DNA of 64,000 bases from Hyunsoonleella aquatilis. GTDB lineage: Bacteria > Bacteroidota > Bacteroidia > Flavobacteriales > Flavobacteriaceae. The notes beneath the pieces were generated by a model, which saw only the letters and a list, made by a program, of their open reading frames with translations, was not told the DNA's origin and searched no databases. The DNA lies in assembly GCF_014270105.1 (NCBI RefSeq), contig NZ_JACNMF010000004.1, positions 308,944 through 372,943 of the forward strand, read 5' to 3'. Positions 48,501 through 56,495 of this stretch are shown piece after piece. The stretch's first letter is position 1; each line of letters begins with the position of its first letter. Both the position numbers and the translations under genes were made by a program.

Positions 48501-49246
48501 GACCTAAAGCTGCAATACTTCGAGAAAAAGGTTCCAACTCTGAACGTGAAATGGCAAATGCCATGTATTTGGCAGGTTTTGATGTGAAGGACGTGCACAT
48601 GACCGACTTAATTTCTGGTCGTGAAACCTTAGAAAACATACAGTTTTTAGGTGCCGTGGGTGGGTTTAGCAATTCCGACGTTCTGGGTTCTGCCAAAGGC
48701 TGGGCTGGTGCTATTAAGTATAATGAAAAGGCGAAAAAGGCAATCCGAAACTTTTTTGATAGAGAAGACACTCTATCCGTGGGAATTTGTAATGGCTGTC
48801 AATTATGGATGGAGCTGGACCTCATCAATCCTGACCATGAAATTCATGGCAAAATGCATCACAACGACTCCCATAAGCATGAAAGCTCCTTTACTTCTGT
48901 AAAAATTCAACAGAACAACTCTGTGATGCTTTCAACATTGGCGGGAAGTACTTTAGGTGTTTGGATATCCCACGGTGAGGGGAAATTCCATTTGCCGTAT
49001 TCCGAAGACAAGTATCATATTGCTGCCAAATATGGTCATGAAGGCTATCCTCATAACCCGAATGGATCAGATTTTAATACCGCTATGCTATGCGATAAAA
49101 CTGGTCGTCATTTGGTAACCATGCCACATATTGAGCGTTCCACTTTCCAATGGAACTGGGCCAACTACCCTGAAGGGCGAAAAGACGAGGTTTCACCATG
49201 GCTGGAGGCTTTTGTAAATGCTCGAAAGTGGATTGAAAAACTTTAG
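45536..49246 (+). CDS. purL: Phosphoribosylformylglycinamidine synthase (fused synthetase-glutaminase)
   Basis: 1236 residues, the long single-chain form. Converts FGAR, glutamine and ATP to FGAM in purine synthesis. Synthetase part: FGFSQVNSEHCRHKIFNG, KAETHNFPTTVEPFNGAATG, GQPLICGSV and HDHGAGGHLNCLSELVED. The glutaminase domain starts at RPKAAILREKGSNSEREMAN and has nucleophile Cys in VGICNGCQLWMEL and the GEGKFHLPY region. Residues about 967-986, in the linker just before the glutaminase domain, are encoded by a 60-bp dispersed-repeat element (48434-48493) that keeps the frame. Single-gene unit. Confidence 0.97.
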   Translation: MIHFFGNVNNTIFAVQTSKELSTETISKLTWLFGNQPKIEQASLDAFFVGPRAAMITPWSTNAVEITQNMGIDGILRIEEFKAVSKDFNDFDPMISEKFDGLNQESFTIEIEPEPILNIEDIAAYNVQEGLSLSDKEVAYLEGVSEKIGRPLTDSEVFGFSQVNSEHCRHKIFNGTFVIDGEEKPTSLFKLIKETSKQNPNDIVSAYKDNVAFIKGPIVEQFAPKRADIPDYYSTEDFDSVISLKAETHNFPTTVEPFNGAATGSGGEIRDRLAGGKGSIPLAGTAVYMTSYSRLEKNRPWENGVAERDWLYQTPMDILIKASNGASDFGNKFGQPLICGSVLTFEHEEDARKIGFDKVIMQAGGIGYGKASQAIKDTPKTGDKIVILGGENYRIGMGGAAVSSADTGEFASGIELNAVQRSNPEMQKRAANAVRGMVESEENHIVSIHDHGAGGHLNCLSELVEDTGGKIDLDALPVGDPTLSDKEIIGNESQERMGLVIGEKHFDLLHKIADRERSPIYTVGDVTGDDRFTFQSKTKGNTPMDLAMEDMFGSSPKTVMVDNSVVRNYADVDYNPSEFYDYLDQVLQLEAVACKDWLVNKVDRCVGGKVAKQQCAGPLQLPLNNVGVMALDYKGKEGIATSIGHSPISGLIDPVAGSRNSITEALTNIIWAPLKDGLKSVSLSANWMWPCKNEGEDARLYEAVEAVSEFSIDLGINVPTGKDSLSMKQKYPNEDVISPGTVIISAAANCNDITKVVEPVLKKNGGNIYYINLSQDSFKLGGSSFAQILNKIGNKAPNVKDAGYVKMVFNTIQDLIRNEQILAGHDVASGGLITTLLEMCLADNNLGATLDLSALNEKDSFKVLFGENAGIVIQAKDDSVESVLSGANVDFVNIGKVTESDTLSIINDADVFTMTVSRLRDVWYKTSYLLDQKQTANGLAQDRFDNYKNQPLQYKFPKQFTGKLADVIQSVSEESEITTSQTPRNDNERPKAAILREKGSNSEREMANAMYLAGFDVKDVHMTDLISGRETLENIQFLGAVGGFSNSDVLGSAKGWAGAIKYNEKAKKAIRNFFDREDTLSVGICNGCQLWMELDLINPDHEIHGKMHHNDSHKHESSFTSVKIQQNNSVMLSTLAGSTLGVWISHGEGKFHLPYSEDKYHIAAKYGHEGYPHNPNGSDFNTAMLCDKTGRHLVTMPHIERSTFQWNWANYPEGRKDEVSPWLEAFVNARKWIEKL
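48434..48493. repeat. 60-bp dispersed repeat element inside purL
   Basis: Begins gtcattcagagcg and ends ctcgtaatgac, so its ends are inverted copies (gtcatt / aatgac). The opposite strand begins gtcattacgaggagtttgcg, closely like the GTCATTxCGAGG repeats seen in many bacterial genomes. Sixty bp equals twenty codons. Confidence 0.65.
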
Positions 49247-49411
49247 GATTTTTTAACTCTTTTATTCTACCAAGGCCATTTAAAACTTGATGTATTTTCA
49301 AAAATACACCAGATTAGCCCTTGAAGTAAACTGGGATACGTCCCTGTTTCAGCTTACTTTTTTCTAAATTAGCCCCTGGCCATCGGCCGTTACCCGCCAA
49401 TTCAATCATTT

Positions 49412-49930
49412 ATGGGAAAGCAAGTAAAGGTTATTATTGTCGCATGCATACTCTTTGGGTTCCCTTTCCTGTTAAAAACAATCGACTTCAAACTTGAAAT
49501 TTTCCCTTCTGTAACGCTTCCTTCGTATTCTGACCAGGTGAAAACAGATCGGGATCTTCACCTAGTGGAATTTGAACTTTTTGGCATTGATAAATTTGGG
49601 AAAGAACAAAAACTTGACCGCCAGAAATTTTTTAGAAGCATTCCTGCAAAATATGCGCCTTGGATTATTAAAAACAGTTTTGGTCTTGAACAAAACAGAT
49701 ATACCGAGCATACTACAGTAAGATTTAATATTACCTACAGAAAGACCATTAACAATACTGAAAAGGACATTGTAAAGACCAAAACATGGCTAAAAGAGGG
49801 ACTTATAGGTCAGAAATGCCAAGATTCTTTCTTAATTGTTAAAAGAAACAAACTGACGATCTCGGAAAAAACCAGAAGATTAAAAGACAAAGCATTCATT
49901 AACGATACCCTATTCCGTCTCTATGATTAA
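49412..49930 (+). CDS. Hypothetical protein with one N-terminal membrane segment
   Basis: 172 residues. A hydrophobic stretch VIIVACILFGFPFLLKTI (about 7-24) is followed by a basic, mostly beta-like extracytoplasmic part with no motif I can name (LHLVEFELFGIDKFGKEQ, then TEHTTVRFNITYRKT). Its end overlaps the start of the HTTM-like gene by 8 bp, so the two are translationally linked and probably form one functional unit. Confidence 0.6.
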   Translation: MGKQVKVIIVACILFGFPFLLKTIDFKLEIFPSVTLPSYSDQVKTDRDLHLVEFELFGIDKFGKEQKLDRQKFFRSIPAKYAPWIIKNSFGLEQNRYTEHTTVRFNITYRKTINNTEKDIVKTKTWLKEGLIGQKCQDSFLIVKRNKLTISEKTRRLKDKAFINDTLFRLYD

Positions 49931-51020
49931 TCTGATTTACCGCATTATTTCGAGGTTGGAAAAAAACGCATCGGTGGATGGCAAAAGTTTATCCTTTTAC
50001 CGCATTGTGTTTGGGGTGCTTTTGCTTGTCTTTTTTTTACCCTCATGGTCGTGGGTCGGTGGCATCCCTCCATCATTTTTCAATCCCAATATTTTTAGTT
50101 TTGCTTATTTAACGGGCGGGTATCTGCCTGCTATTGTCTATGAAACCGCAGATATTATCGCCATCATTTTGATTGTGATGATCACCTTGGGTATTCGGGC
50201 CAGAATGGCTTTAATAGGCATGTTTTTTATCAGTGCCATAATGTACAGCTACTCCTATAGCTTTGGAAAAATTGACCACAATACCTCTTTTCTAATATTT
50301 GCCTACCTCCTCTTGGCATTAACCAACTGCGGACACGAAGTGGCATTGTTGAAGGACAAAAAACTATCGGAAAAAACACAATCGCTTGCCATACTAATCA
50401 TTGCCTTAATGATATGTTTTGGCTTTTTTACTGCGGGCATTTCTAAATTTATACGTTGGGTAGATTTTGATTTGTCCACCAGCGGTTTTTTGTACTGGTT
50501 CAATGGTCAATATTTTTTGGCGAATGAACCCAAAATGTTTTTGCAGGCATACGTTTTCGATATCCCACTTATAGTTTTAGAAATAATGGATTCAGTAGCT
50601 TCGATATTTGAAATCAGTGGCATTTTCTTTTTGCTCAAAAGCAAAAGAACGTGGTACATATTTTTACTCCTTGCGAATATATTTCACCTTTCCACGCTAT
50701 TAATCTTGAATATTGATTTCTCATTAAATCTGCTTACCTATGGTATTTTCATGGTTACGCCAATGTTTTATTCTTGGCAATTTGAAGCTAAAAAAGGGAA
50801 GGGTTTAACAAAATGGTTCGTTGGAATTATTAGCTTAATCGCTCTAATTAAGATCATTGCTACACTTTATCAGGTGGAACATCCTTTATTGAATTATTGG
50901 TCGAATGATTTGGAAACTCAAAATTATATGTCCCTAGTCTTTTGGGTCATCAGTATTGGCTTACAGATGTATATCTTAAGAAAATGGAACATGCATGGTT
51001 TAAAAGAAGGCCAAAGATAA
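49923..51020 (+). CDS. HTTM-domain (vitamin K gamma-carboxylase-like) membrane protein
   Basis: 365 residues with about eight membrane helices. The N-terminal SLSFYRIVFGVLLLVFFLPS and the loop KIDHNTSFLIFAYLLLALTN match the HTTM domain shared with vitamin K-dependent gamma-carboxylase. In bacteria this family is often found with small anchored partner proteins; here the partner would be the overlapping upstream gene. Whether it is an enzyme is unknown. Confidence 0.65.
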   Translation: MINLIYRIISRLEKNASVDGKSLSFYRIVFGVLLLVFFLPSWSWVGGIPPSFFNPNIFSFAYLTGGYLPAIVYETADIIAIILIVMITLGIRARMALIGMFFISAIMYSYSYSFGKIDHNTSFLIFAYLLLALTNCGHEVALLKDKKLSEKTQSLAILIIALMICFGFFTAGISKFIRWVDFDLSTSGFLYWFNGQYFLANEPKMFLQAYVFDIPLIVLEIMDSVASIFEISGIFFLLKSKRTWYIFLLLANIFHLSTLLILNIDFSLNLLTYGIFMVTPMFYSWQFEAKKGKGLTKWFVGIISLIALIKIIATLYQVEHPLLNYWSNDLETQNYMSLVFWVISIGLQMYILRKWNMHGLKEGQR

Positions 51021-51149
51021 ATTATTGGACGTGAAAGATTTTCAGCATCCAATTTTATTTACGAAGTCATTTAATCGTAACGCAAAAGCCCCGAAATGTT
51101 ATATGCATCCCGGAGCCTTTGGACTAAAATAATTATAAAAAACGAAAAA

Positions 51150-53879
51150 TTATAGCGTTGCCTTAATAGCAGCCTGTGCGGCAACCAAACGTGCAATCGG
51201 CACACGATATGGCGAACAGCTTACATAATCCATTCCGACATTATAACAGAATTCCACCGAACTTGGTTCACCACCGTGCTCACCACAGATACCCACCTTT
51301 AAATTAGGCTTAGTGCTTCTGCCACGTTCCGTCCCTATTTTCACCAATTGACCAACACCTTCCTGGTCCAACACTTCAAAAGGATCAACTTTTAAAATGC
51401 CTTTTTCGATGTAAATTGGTAAGAATTTACCAGCGTCATCACGGGAATAACCAAAGGTCATTTGCGTTAAATCATTGGTTCCGAATGAGAAGAAATCTGC
51501 TTTTTCAGCAATCTTATCCGCCATTAACGCAGCTCGTGGAATCTCAATCATGGTGCCGACCAAATATTCCACAGTATCATTTCTCTCTTCAAAAATCAGA
51601 TTTGCAGTAGATCGGACAATAGTTTCCTGAGCTTCGTACTCCTTTACAGTACCCACCAAAGGAATCATGATTTCAGGCTTACAAATAATCCCTCGTTCTT
51701 TCAAATTCAATGCGGCCTCGATAATGGCACGGGTTTGCATTTCGGTAATTTCTGGATAGGTGTTTCCTAACCTACAGCCCCTATGCCCCAACATTGGGTT
51801 GAATTCTTCCAATTCGGCTACTTTGTTTTTTACAGCTTGAAGAGAAATATGCATTTCGTCCGCCAAATCTTTTTGGGTTGCTAATTGGTGGGGCACAAAC
51901 TCGTGCAAGGGTGGATCCAACAAACGAATAGTTACCGCCAAGCCTTCCATGGCCTCAAAAATACCCTCAAAATCTGAGCGTTGCATAGGCAACAAGTCTT
52001 CAAGGGCTTGCTTTCTCCCTTTTACGGTATCCGCAAGTATCATTTCACGCATGGCCTTAATTCTATCAAGCTCAAAAAACATATGTTCTGTTCTTGTCAA
52101 CCCAATCCCCTGTGCGCCAAAATTACGTGCTACTTTTGCATCTTTAGGACTATCGGCATTGGTCCGTACTTTCATTTTGGCATACTTATCGGATAATGAC
52201 ATGATTTCAGCAAATTCGCCACTTAACTCAGGCTCAATAGTGGCTACTTTCCCCTCCAAAATATTTCCTGTTGAACCATTTAAGGAAATCCAATCCCCTT
52301 CATGGTATTCATGTTCGCCTACGGTTAAAGTTCTTTTTTTATAGTTGATCTTTAAAGCACCCGCTCCAGAGATACAGCACTTGCCCATGCCCCGTGCCAC
52401 AACGGCGGCATGGGAAGTCATACCACCCCGTGCGGTTAAAATACCTTTGGCAATATTCATACCTTCCAAATCTTCGGGAGAGGTCTCGATACGTACCAAA
52501 ATACTATTCTTGTATTTACCAGCTTCATCAGCAAAAAATACAATTTTGCCTGTGGCGGCACCAGGAGAGGCCGGAAGTCCTTGTGCAATTGTTGTTGCTC
52601 TTTTTAACGCTTGGGGATCAAATACAGGGTGTAACAATTCGTCTAACTTATTTGGCTCAACCAATAAAAGTGCCTCTTTTTCGTTAATCATCCCTTCCTT
52701 GAGCAAATCCATTGCAATTTTCACCATAGCAGCTCCGGTACGCTTTCCGTTTCTGGTCTGCAATATCCACAGCTTACCATCCTGAATAGTGAACTCCATA
52801 TCCTGCATATCGCGATAGTGCTTTTCCAGAATATCTTGATATTCATTCAATTCTTCAAAAATAGATGGCATTAATTCTTCTAGTGACGGATAATTTTCAG
52901 CCCTATCGGTTTCTTCAATTTTTGCCAATTCCGCCCAGCGTTGAGACCCTAATTTGGTAATTTGCTGTGGTGTTCTCACGCCAGCAACCACATCTTCACC
53001 TTGGGCATTGATTAAATACTCTCCGTTGAATACATTTTCACCTGTACCGGCATCACGGGTAAAACATACCCCAGTTCCAGAGTTGTTCCCCATATTACCA
53101 TACACCATGGCCTGAACATTTACGGCCGTACCCCAATCTGCCGGATAGCCATTCATACTTCTGTAATATACCGCTCTATCGCCGTTCCAGCTATTGAACA
53201 CCGCCATAACAGCCCCCCAAAGCTGTTCCCAAGGATCACTTGGAAAAATTAGACCCTTCCGCTTTCTTATAACATCCTTAAAATCGAAAACCAGATCCTG
53301 TAAATCCTGAACCGAAAATTCAGTATCTAATTGAATACCTCGCTTTTCTTTAAGGTTTTCAATGATTTCCTCAAATGGATCGATATCCTCTTTTGACTCA
53401 GGTTTCATTCCTAAAACCACCCCACCGTACATTTGGATAAATCGGCGATAGGAGTCCCAGGCAAAGGCTTCATTTTTGGTTTTTTTGGCAAGGCCTAGAA
53501 CAACCTCATCGTTCATGCCCAAATTAAGAACGGTATCCATCATCCCTGGCATAGAAACCCTTGCGCCCGATCGGACCGAAACCAATAATGGATTTTTCTT
53601 ATTCCCAAATTCCGTTCCCATAACGGCCTCAATACTTGCTATGGAAGCCTTCACTTCTTCTTTTATCAAATCTATAACTGCTTCCCTTCCTAGGGCGTTA
53701 TATTCGGTACACACTTCGGTAGTTATCGTAAATCCAGGTGGCACTGGAATTCCAATAGAGCTCATCTCGGCCAAATTGGCCCCTTTACCTCCCAAAAGGT
53801 TTTTCATTGAACTGTTGCCGTCGGCCTTTTTGTCTCCAAAACTGAAAACCCGAGCCTTTACATTTTCAAGTATTTCCAT
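51150..53879 (-). CDS. ppdK: Pyruvate, phosphate dikinase
   Basis: 909 residues from the ATG at 53879 (MEILENVKARVFSFGDKKAD). An ATG at 53954 would add 25 residues outside the family. Interconverts pyruvate, ATP and phosphate with PEP, AMP and pyrophosphate. The N-terminal ATP-grasp domain (LGGKGANLAEMSSIGIPVPP) is followed by the swivelling domain with phospho-acceptor His490 in GGMTSHAAVVARGMG. The C-terminal TIM barrel has GICGEHGGEPSSVEFC. It lies next to the formate-lyase genes, consistent with pyruvate metabolism under low oxygen or with gluconeogenesis. Confidence 0.97.
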   Translation of the reverse strand: MEILENVKARVFSFGDKKADGNSSMKNLLGGKGANLAEMSSIGIPVPPGFTITTEVCTEYNALGREAVIDLIKEEVKASIASIEAVMGTEFGNKKNPLLVSVRSGARVSMPGMMDTVLNLGMNDEVVLGLAKKTKNEAFAWDSYRRFIQMYGGVVLGMKPESKEDIDPFEEIIENLKEKRGIQLDTEFSVQDLQDLVFDFKDVIRKRKGLIFPSDPWEQLWGAVMAVFNSWNGDRAVYYRSMNGYPADWGTAVNVQAMVYGNMGNNSGTGVCFTRDAGTGENVFNGEYLINAQGEDVVAGVRTPQQITKLGSQRWAELAKIEETDRAENYPSLEELMPSIFEELNEYQDILEKHYRDMQDMEFTIQDGKLWILQTRNGKRTGAAMVKIAMDLLKEGMINEKEALLLVEPNKLDELLHPVFDPQALKRATTIAQGLPASPGAATGKIVFFADEAGKYKNSILVRIETSPEDLEGMNIAKGILTARGGMTSHAAVVARGMGKCCISGAGALKINYKKRTLTVGEHEYHEGDWISLNGSTGNILEGKVATIEPELSGEFAEIMSLSDKYAKMKVRTNADSPKDAKVARNFGAQGIGLTRTEHMFFELDRIKAMREMILADTVKGRKQALEDLLPMQRSDFEGIFEAMEGLAVTIRLLDPPLHEFVPHQLATQKDLADEMHISLQAVKNKVAELEEFNPMLGHRGCRLGNTYPEITEMQTRAIIEAALNLKERGIICKPEIMIPLVGTVKEYEAQETIVRSTANLIFEERNDTVEYLVGTMIEIPRAALMADKIAEKADFFSFGTNDLTQMTFGYSRDDAGKFLPIYIEKGILKVDPFEVLDQEGVGQLVKIGTERGRSTKPNLKVGICGEHGGEPSSVEFCYNVGMDYVSCSPYRVPIARLVAAQAAIKATL

Positions 53880-54033
53880 GATATTATTTGTTAAATTTCC
53901 TGTACCGAAGTGATTCAAACTTTTTCTTTCGCTTAGAAAATGTTGCAAATTCACTCACTTTTCGTTTCTTTTTTTAACCGTAGCTGCGACTATGCTTTTC
54001 AAAAAGAGCCTCAATTGAGTAAATTTTCGTTCA

Positions 54034-54051
54034 TCCCGATAATTATCGGGA
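54034..54051. repeat. TCCCGATAATTATCGGGA palindrome
   Basis: A perfect 18-bp palindrome, second copy of the element that holds the two stop codons at 44548-44565. Confidence 0.75.
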
Positions 54052-54251
54052 CAAAAAGCCCAAATCACTTCTTTAAAAACTCCAATAAAAGTAGTTTTAA
54101 ACCACAGAAACATCTATGATAAAAGTCATATATCCCTTGTTATTATTGAAGAATTAACAATTTAACATCTGTTTTTTGTGAATATCGTTTTTTAAAATCC
54201 GTATAATGATAAAATCGCAAAAATGGTTTGCAGAAAAATGAGTAGCTACAC

Positions 54252-54286
54252 AAAAAAAGCACCATCATTTTCATGAAGGTGCTTTT
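54252..54286 (-). terminator. Terminator of the OFA transporter gene
   Basis: Stem aaaagcacc (54255-54263) / ggtgctttt (54278-54286), loop 14 nt with an inner pairing atcat/atga, and T-run on the minus strand. Confidence 0.7.
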
Positions 54287-54307
54287 CTAACTAACCAAAT
54301 TTAAAGC

Positions 54308-55576
54308 TTAGGCAAACTTTAATTTTTTATCAACCGAATTATCTTTTTTTTGGTACGCCTTTACCACCGTGCGCTTCATAAGCAAGGATACTAATAAAGC
54401 CACTACAAATAAGCCTGCAAAAACTTTAAGCGTAGTATCTAAAGAGCCCGTAGCGTTCTTGACCATATCATAAATAGTTGGACCCACAACACCTGCTAAT
54501 CCCCAAGCCGCCAATACCATACCGTGGATGGCTCCTAACTGTTTGGTTCCGAATAAATCTCCCAAAAATGCTGGCAGGGTAGCAAAGCCGCCACCATACA
54601 TTGTAATTACCGTAAATAGCACTACTAAAAACATTATTTCTATACCAATTTTTGGCAAGAAGAAAAATGCTAAAATTTGGAATCCAAAGAATATAATATA
54701 GGTATTGGCACGTCCTAGATAGTCGGATAAAGTGGACCACATAATTCTACCAAGACCATTAAACACACCTATCAGACCTACAATCGTGGCAGCTTCCATT
54801 GGGGTATAATTCAGTTTTTCCTGCATCATCGGACTAGCAGCCGAAATAATGGCGATACCACAAGCAATGTTGATAAACATCATAATCCAGATGTAGTAAA
54901 AACGTGATGTTTTTAAGGCTTCGTTGGCAGTAATGTTTGCCATATCCTTTTTGATGGTTTTGCCTTCACCTGGTTTGAAACCATCAGGTAAGTATCCCTC
55001 TGGAGGTCTTTCAATGTATCTGGCGGACGATAAAATCAGCACCATATAAATTAAACCTAAAACATAAAATGCATTGGAAACGCCAACGGCATCAAACAGC
55101 GATTGCATCACAGGGCCGAATATCAGCGCCGCAAAACCAAATCCCATAATGGCCATTCCTGTTGCCAAACCACGTCTGTCCGGAAACCATTTTACCAAGG
55201 TACTTACAGGCGTAATGTAGCCCAAACCTAAACCGATACCGCCGATAACGCCATAGCATAAATAAAATAACCATAACGCTTCTAGTTGAACGGCCAATCC
55301 CGAACCTAAAATACCAACACCGTAAAAAATACCGGCAGCGGTACCACTAATTCTCGGGCCTACCTTTTCTACCCAACGGCCTAAAAATGCTGCGGAAAGT
55401 CCGAGCAATAAAATGGCGATTTTGAATGCCCATTTTATCACACTCCCGTCAACATCAAAAATATCCTTAACAGGGTTGGTCATTACTGAATAGGCATATA
55501 CCGATCCGATTGAAATGTGTATCCCTACTGCCGAAGCTGCAATCAGCCATCGGTTTTTTAGTTGTTGTGTTTTCAT
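54308..55576 (-). CDS. OFA-family MFS transporter (probable formate/oxalate-type antiporter)
   Basis: 422 residues, twelve membrane helices. Starts MKTQQLKNRWLIAASAVGIH; typical OFA pieces are GSVYAYSVMTNPVKDIF in helix 1, FYGVGILGSGLAVQ, GLGLGYITPVSTLVKWFPDR (loop 4-5) and MGFGFAALIFGP. The family includes the oxalate:formate antiporter. Placement 60 bp after pflA suggests export of formate or another fermentation acid. Substrate inferred from context only. Confidence 0.8.
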   Translation of the reverse strand: MKTQQLKNRWLIAASAVGIHISIGSVYAYSVMTNPVKDIFDVDGSVIKWAFKIAILLLGLSAAFLGRWVEKVGPRISGTAAGIFYGVGILGSGLAVQLEALWLFYLCYGVIGGIGLGLGYITPVSTLVKWFPDRRGLATGMAIMGFGFAALIFGPVMQSLFDAVGVSNAFYVLGLIYMVLILSSARYIERPPEGYLPDGFKPGEGKTIKKDMANITANEALKTSRFYYIWIMMFINIACGIAIISAASPMMQEKLNYTPMEAATIVGLIGVFNGLGRIMWSTLSDYLGRANTYIIFFGFQILAFFFLPKIGIEIMFLVVLFTVITMYGGGFATLPAFLGDLFGTKQLGAIHGMVLAAWGLAGVVGPTIYDMVKNATGSLDTTLKVFAGLFVVALLVSLLMKRTVVKAYQKKDNSVDKKLKFA

Positions 55577-55636
55577 CGTTTTGAAATTTATTGTTGTAGG
55601 CTCAGGCTTAGTTTACATACTGTTGCCCCAACTTTT

Positions 55637-56404
55637 TTAATTAATTCTAACTTCCTTGAAGTAGTTTTTTAAGATGGCTTTCGCGGCATCTATTTCTTCC
55701 ATAGTGTTTTCCCTTGCATCCTTCAATTCGTATTCCCACCCCATGGTTTCCCATTTATGCACACCCAAGGTATGGTAAGGTTGCAATTCGATTTTTTCTA
55801 TGGTTTTATAATTTTTAAAATACTCCCCCATGCTGTGTAGGAGTTCTGGTGTATTAGTAATTTCGGGGATCAGCACATATCTCAACCACATTGGTTTTCC
55901 TGAGGCTTCGCGATATTTTGCAAAGGTGAATGTAGTGTCCTTGTTTTTTTGTCCTGTAATAAATTGATAACCCTCCTCCGTCATATGTTTAATGTCCAGC
56001 ATCACCAAATCGGTGTAGTTATCCAAAAGTTCTTCGGAAAAATGATTGAGCAAACGCCCATTGGTGTCCAAATTAGTATGGATGCCCTCTTCTTTCAATC
56101 GTTTAAAAAAAGGAATCAATTCTTTTGCCTGCAATAATGGCTCTCCTCCGGACACCGTAACCCCGCCTTTTTTTCCAAAGTAGGCCTTTTCCTTGAGCGC
56201 CATTTGCACCAAATCTTCAATATGGTAATCCTTACCGCCGTGTGTGTCAATGGTGTCTGGGTTATGGCAATATTTACATCGGAGTTTACATCCCTGCAAA
56301 AAAATCACCATTCTGATACCCGGACCATCATGGGTTCCAAAGGATTCAATTGAATGTACGTGTAATATGTTGTCTGTATGTTGGATGACTTTATATTTTA
56401 GAAT
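55637..56404 (-). CDS. pflA: Pyruvate formate-lyase activating enzyme (start unclear)
   Basis: Radical-SAM enzyme with CKLRCKYC as the [4Fe-4S] cysteine motif and GGVTVSGGEPLLQ. It installs the glycyl radical on PflB using SAM. The first canonical start in frame is ATG 56311, but that removes the conserved HVHSIESFGTHDGPGIR, which is clearly encoded upstream in the same frame. Between that segment and the upstream stop (TGA near 56440) there is no ATG, GTG or TTG. I mark the ATT at 56404 as a nominal start, giving about 255 residues, near the usual 246. Alternatives are another near-cognate codon (ATA, ATT) or a sequencing error. 92 bp after pflB. Confidence 0.85.
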   Translation of the reverse strand: MLKYKVIQHTDNILHVHSIESFGTHDGPGIRMVIFLQGCKLRCKYCHNPDTIDTHGGKDYHIEDLVQMALKEKAYFGKKGGVTVSGGEPLLQAKELIPFFKRLKEEGIHTNLDTNGRLLNHFSEELLDNYTDLVMLDIKHMTEEGYQFITGQKNKDTTFTFAKYREASGKPMWLRYVLIPEITNTPELLHSMGEYFKNYKTIEKIELQPYHTLGVHKWETMGWEYELKDARENTMEEIDAAKAILKNYFKEVRIN

Positions 56405-56495
56405 TATAATAGTTAATATTTGGCAATTAGCATCTGAAAAAGAAGCTTTTATACTTCAATTTCAGATGCAGATGCCTACAAAATATTAAATTAGT

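Larger units (their letters stand above)
53880..54307. other. Intergenic region between ppdK and the OFA transporter
   Basis: About 430 bp with no gene. It holds a perfect TCCCGATA-type palindrome (54034-54051) and the terminator of the transporter gene (54252-54286). No exact consensus promoter for ppdK was found. Confidence 0.5.

Noticed and set aside
49320-49365. Hairpin around gggatacgtccc followed by a T-rich tract after purL
   Set aside because: Only a 4-bp GC core pairs well; the outer arms are interrupted, so it is too weak to list as a terminator.
51075-51115. Imperfect hairpin aaagccccgaaatg / catcccggagccttt after ppdK as terminator
   Set aside because: The stem has a bulge and several mismatches and lacks a T-run on the minus strand, so the terminator call is not supported.
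56311-56311. ATG at 56311 as the start of pflA
   Set aside because: It would cut off the conserved GTHDGPGIR region that is encoded in frame just upstream.
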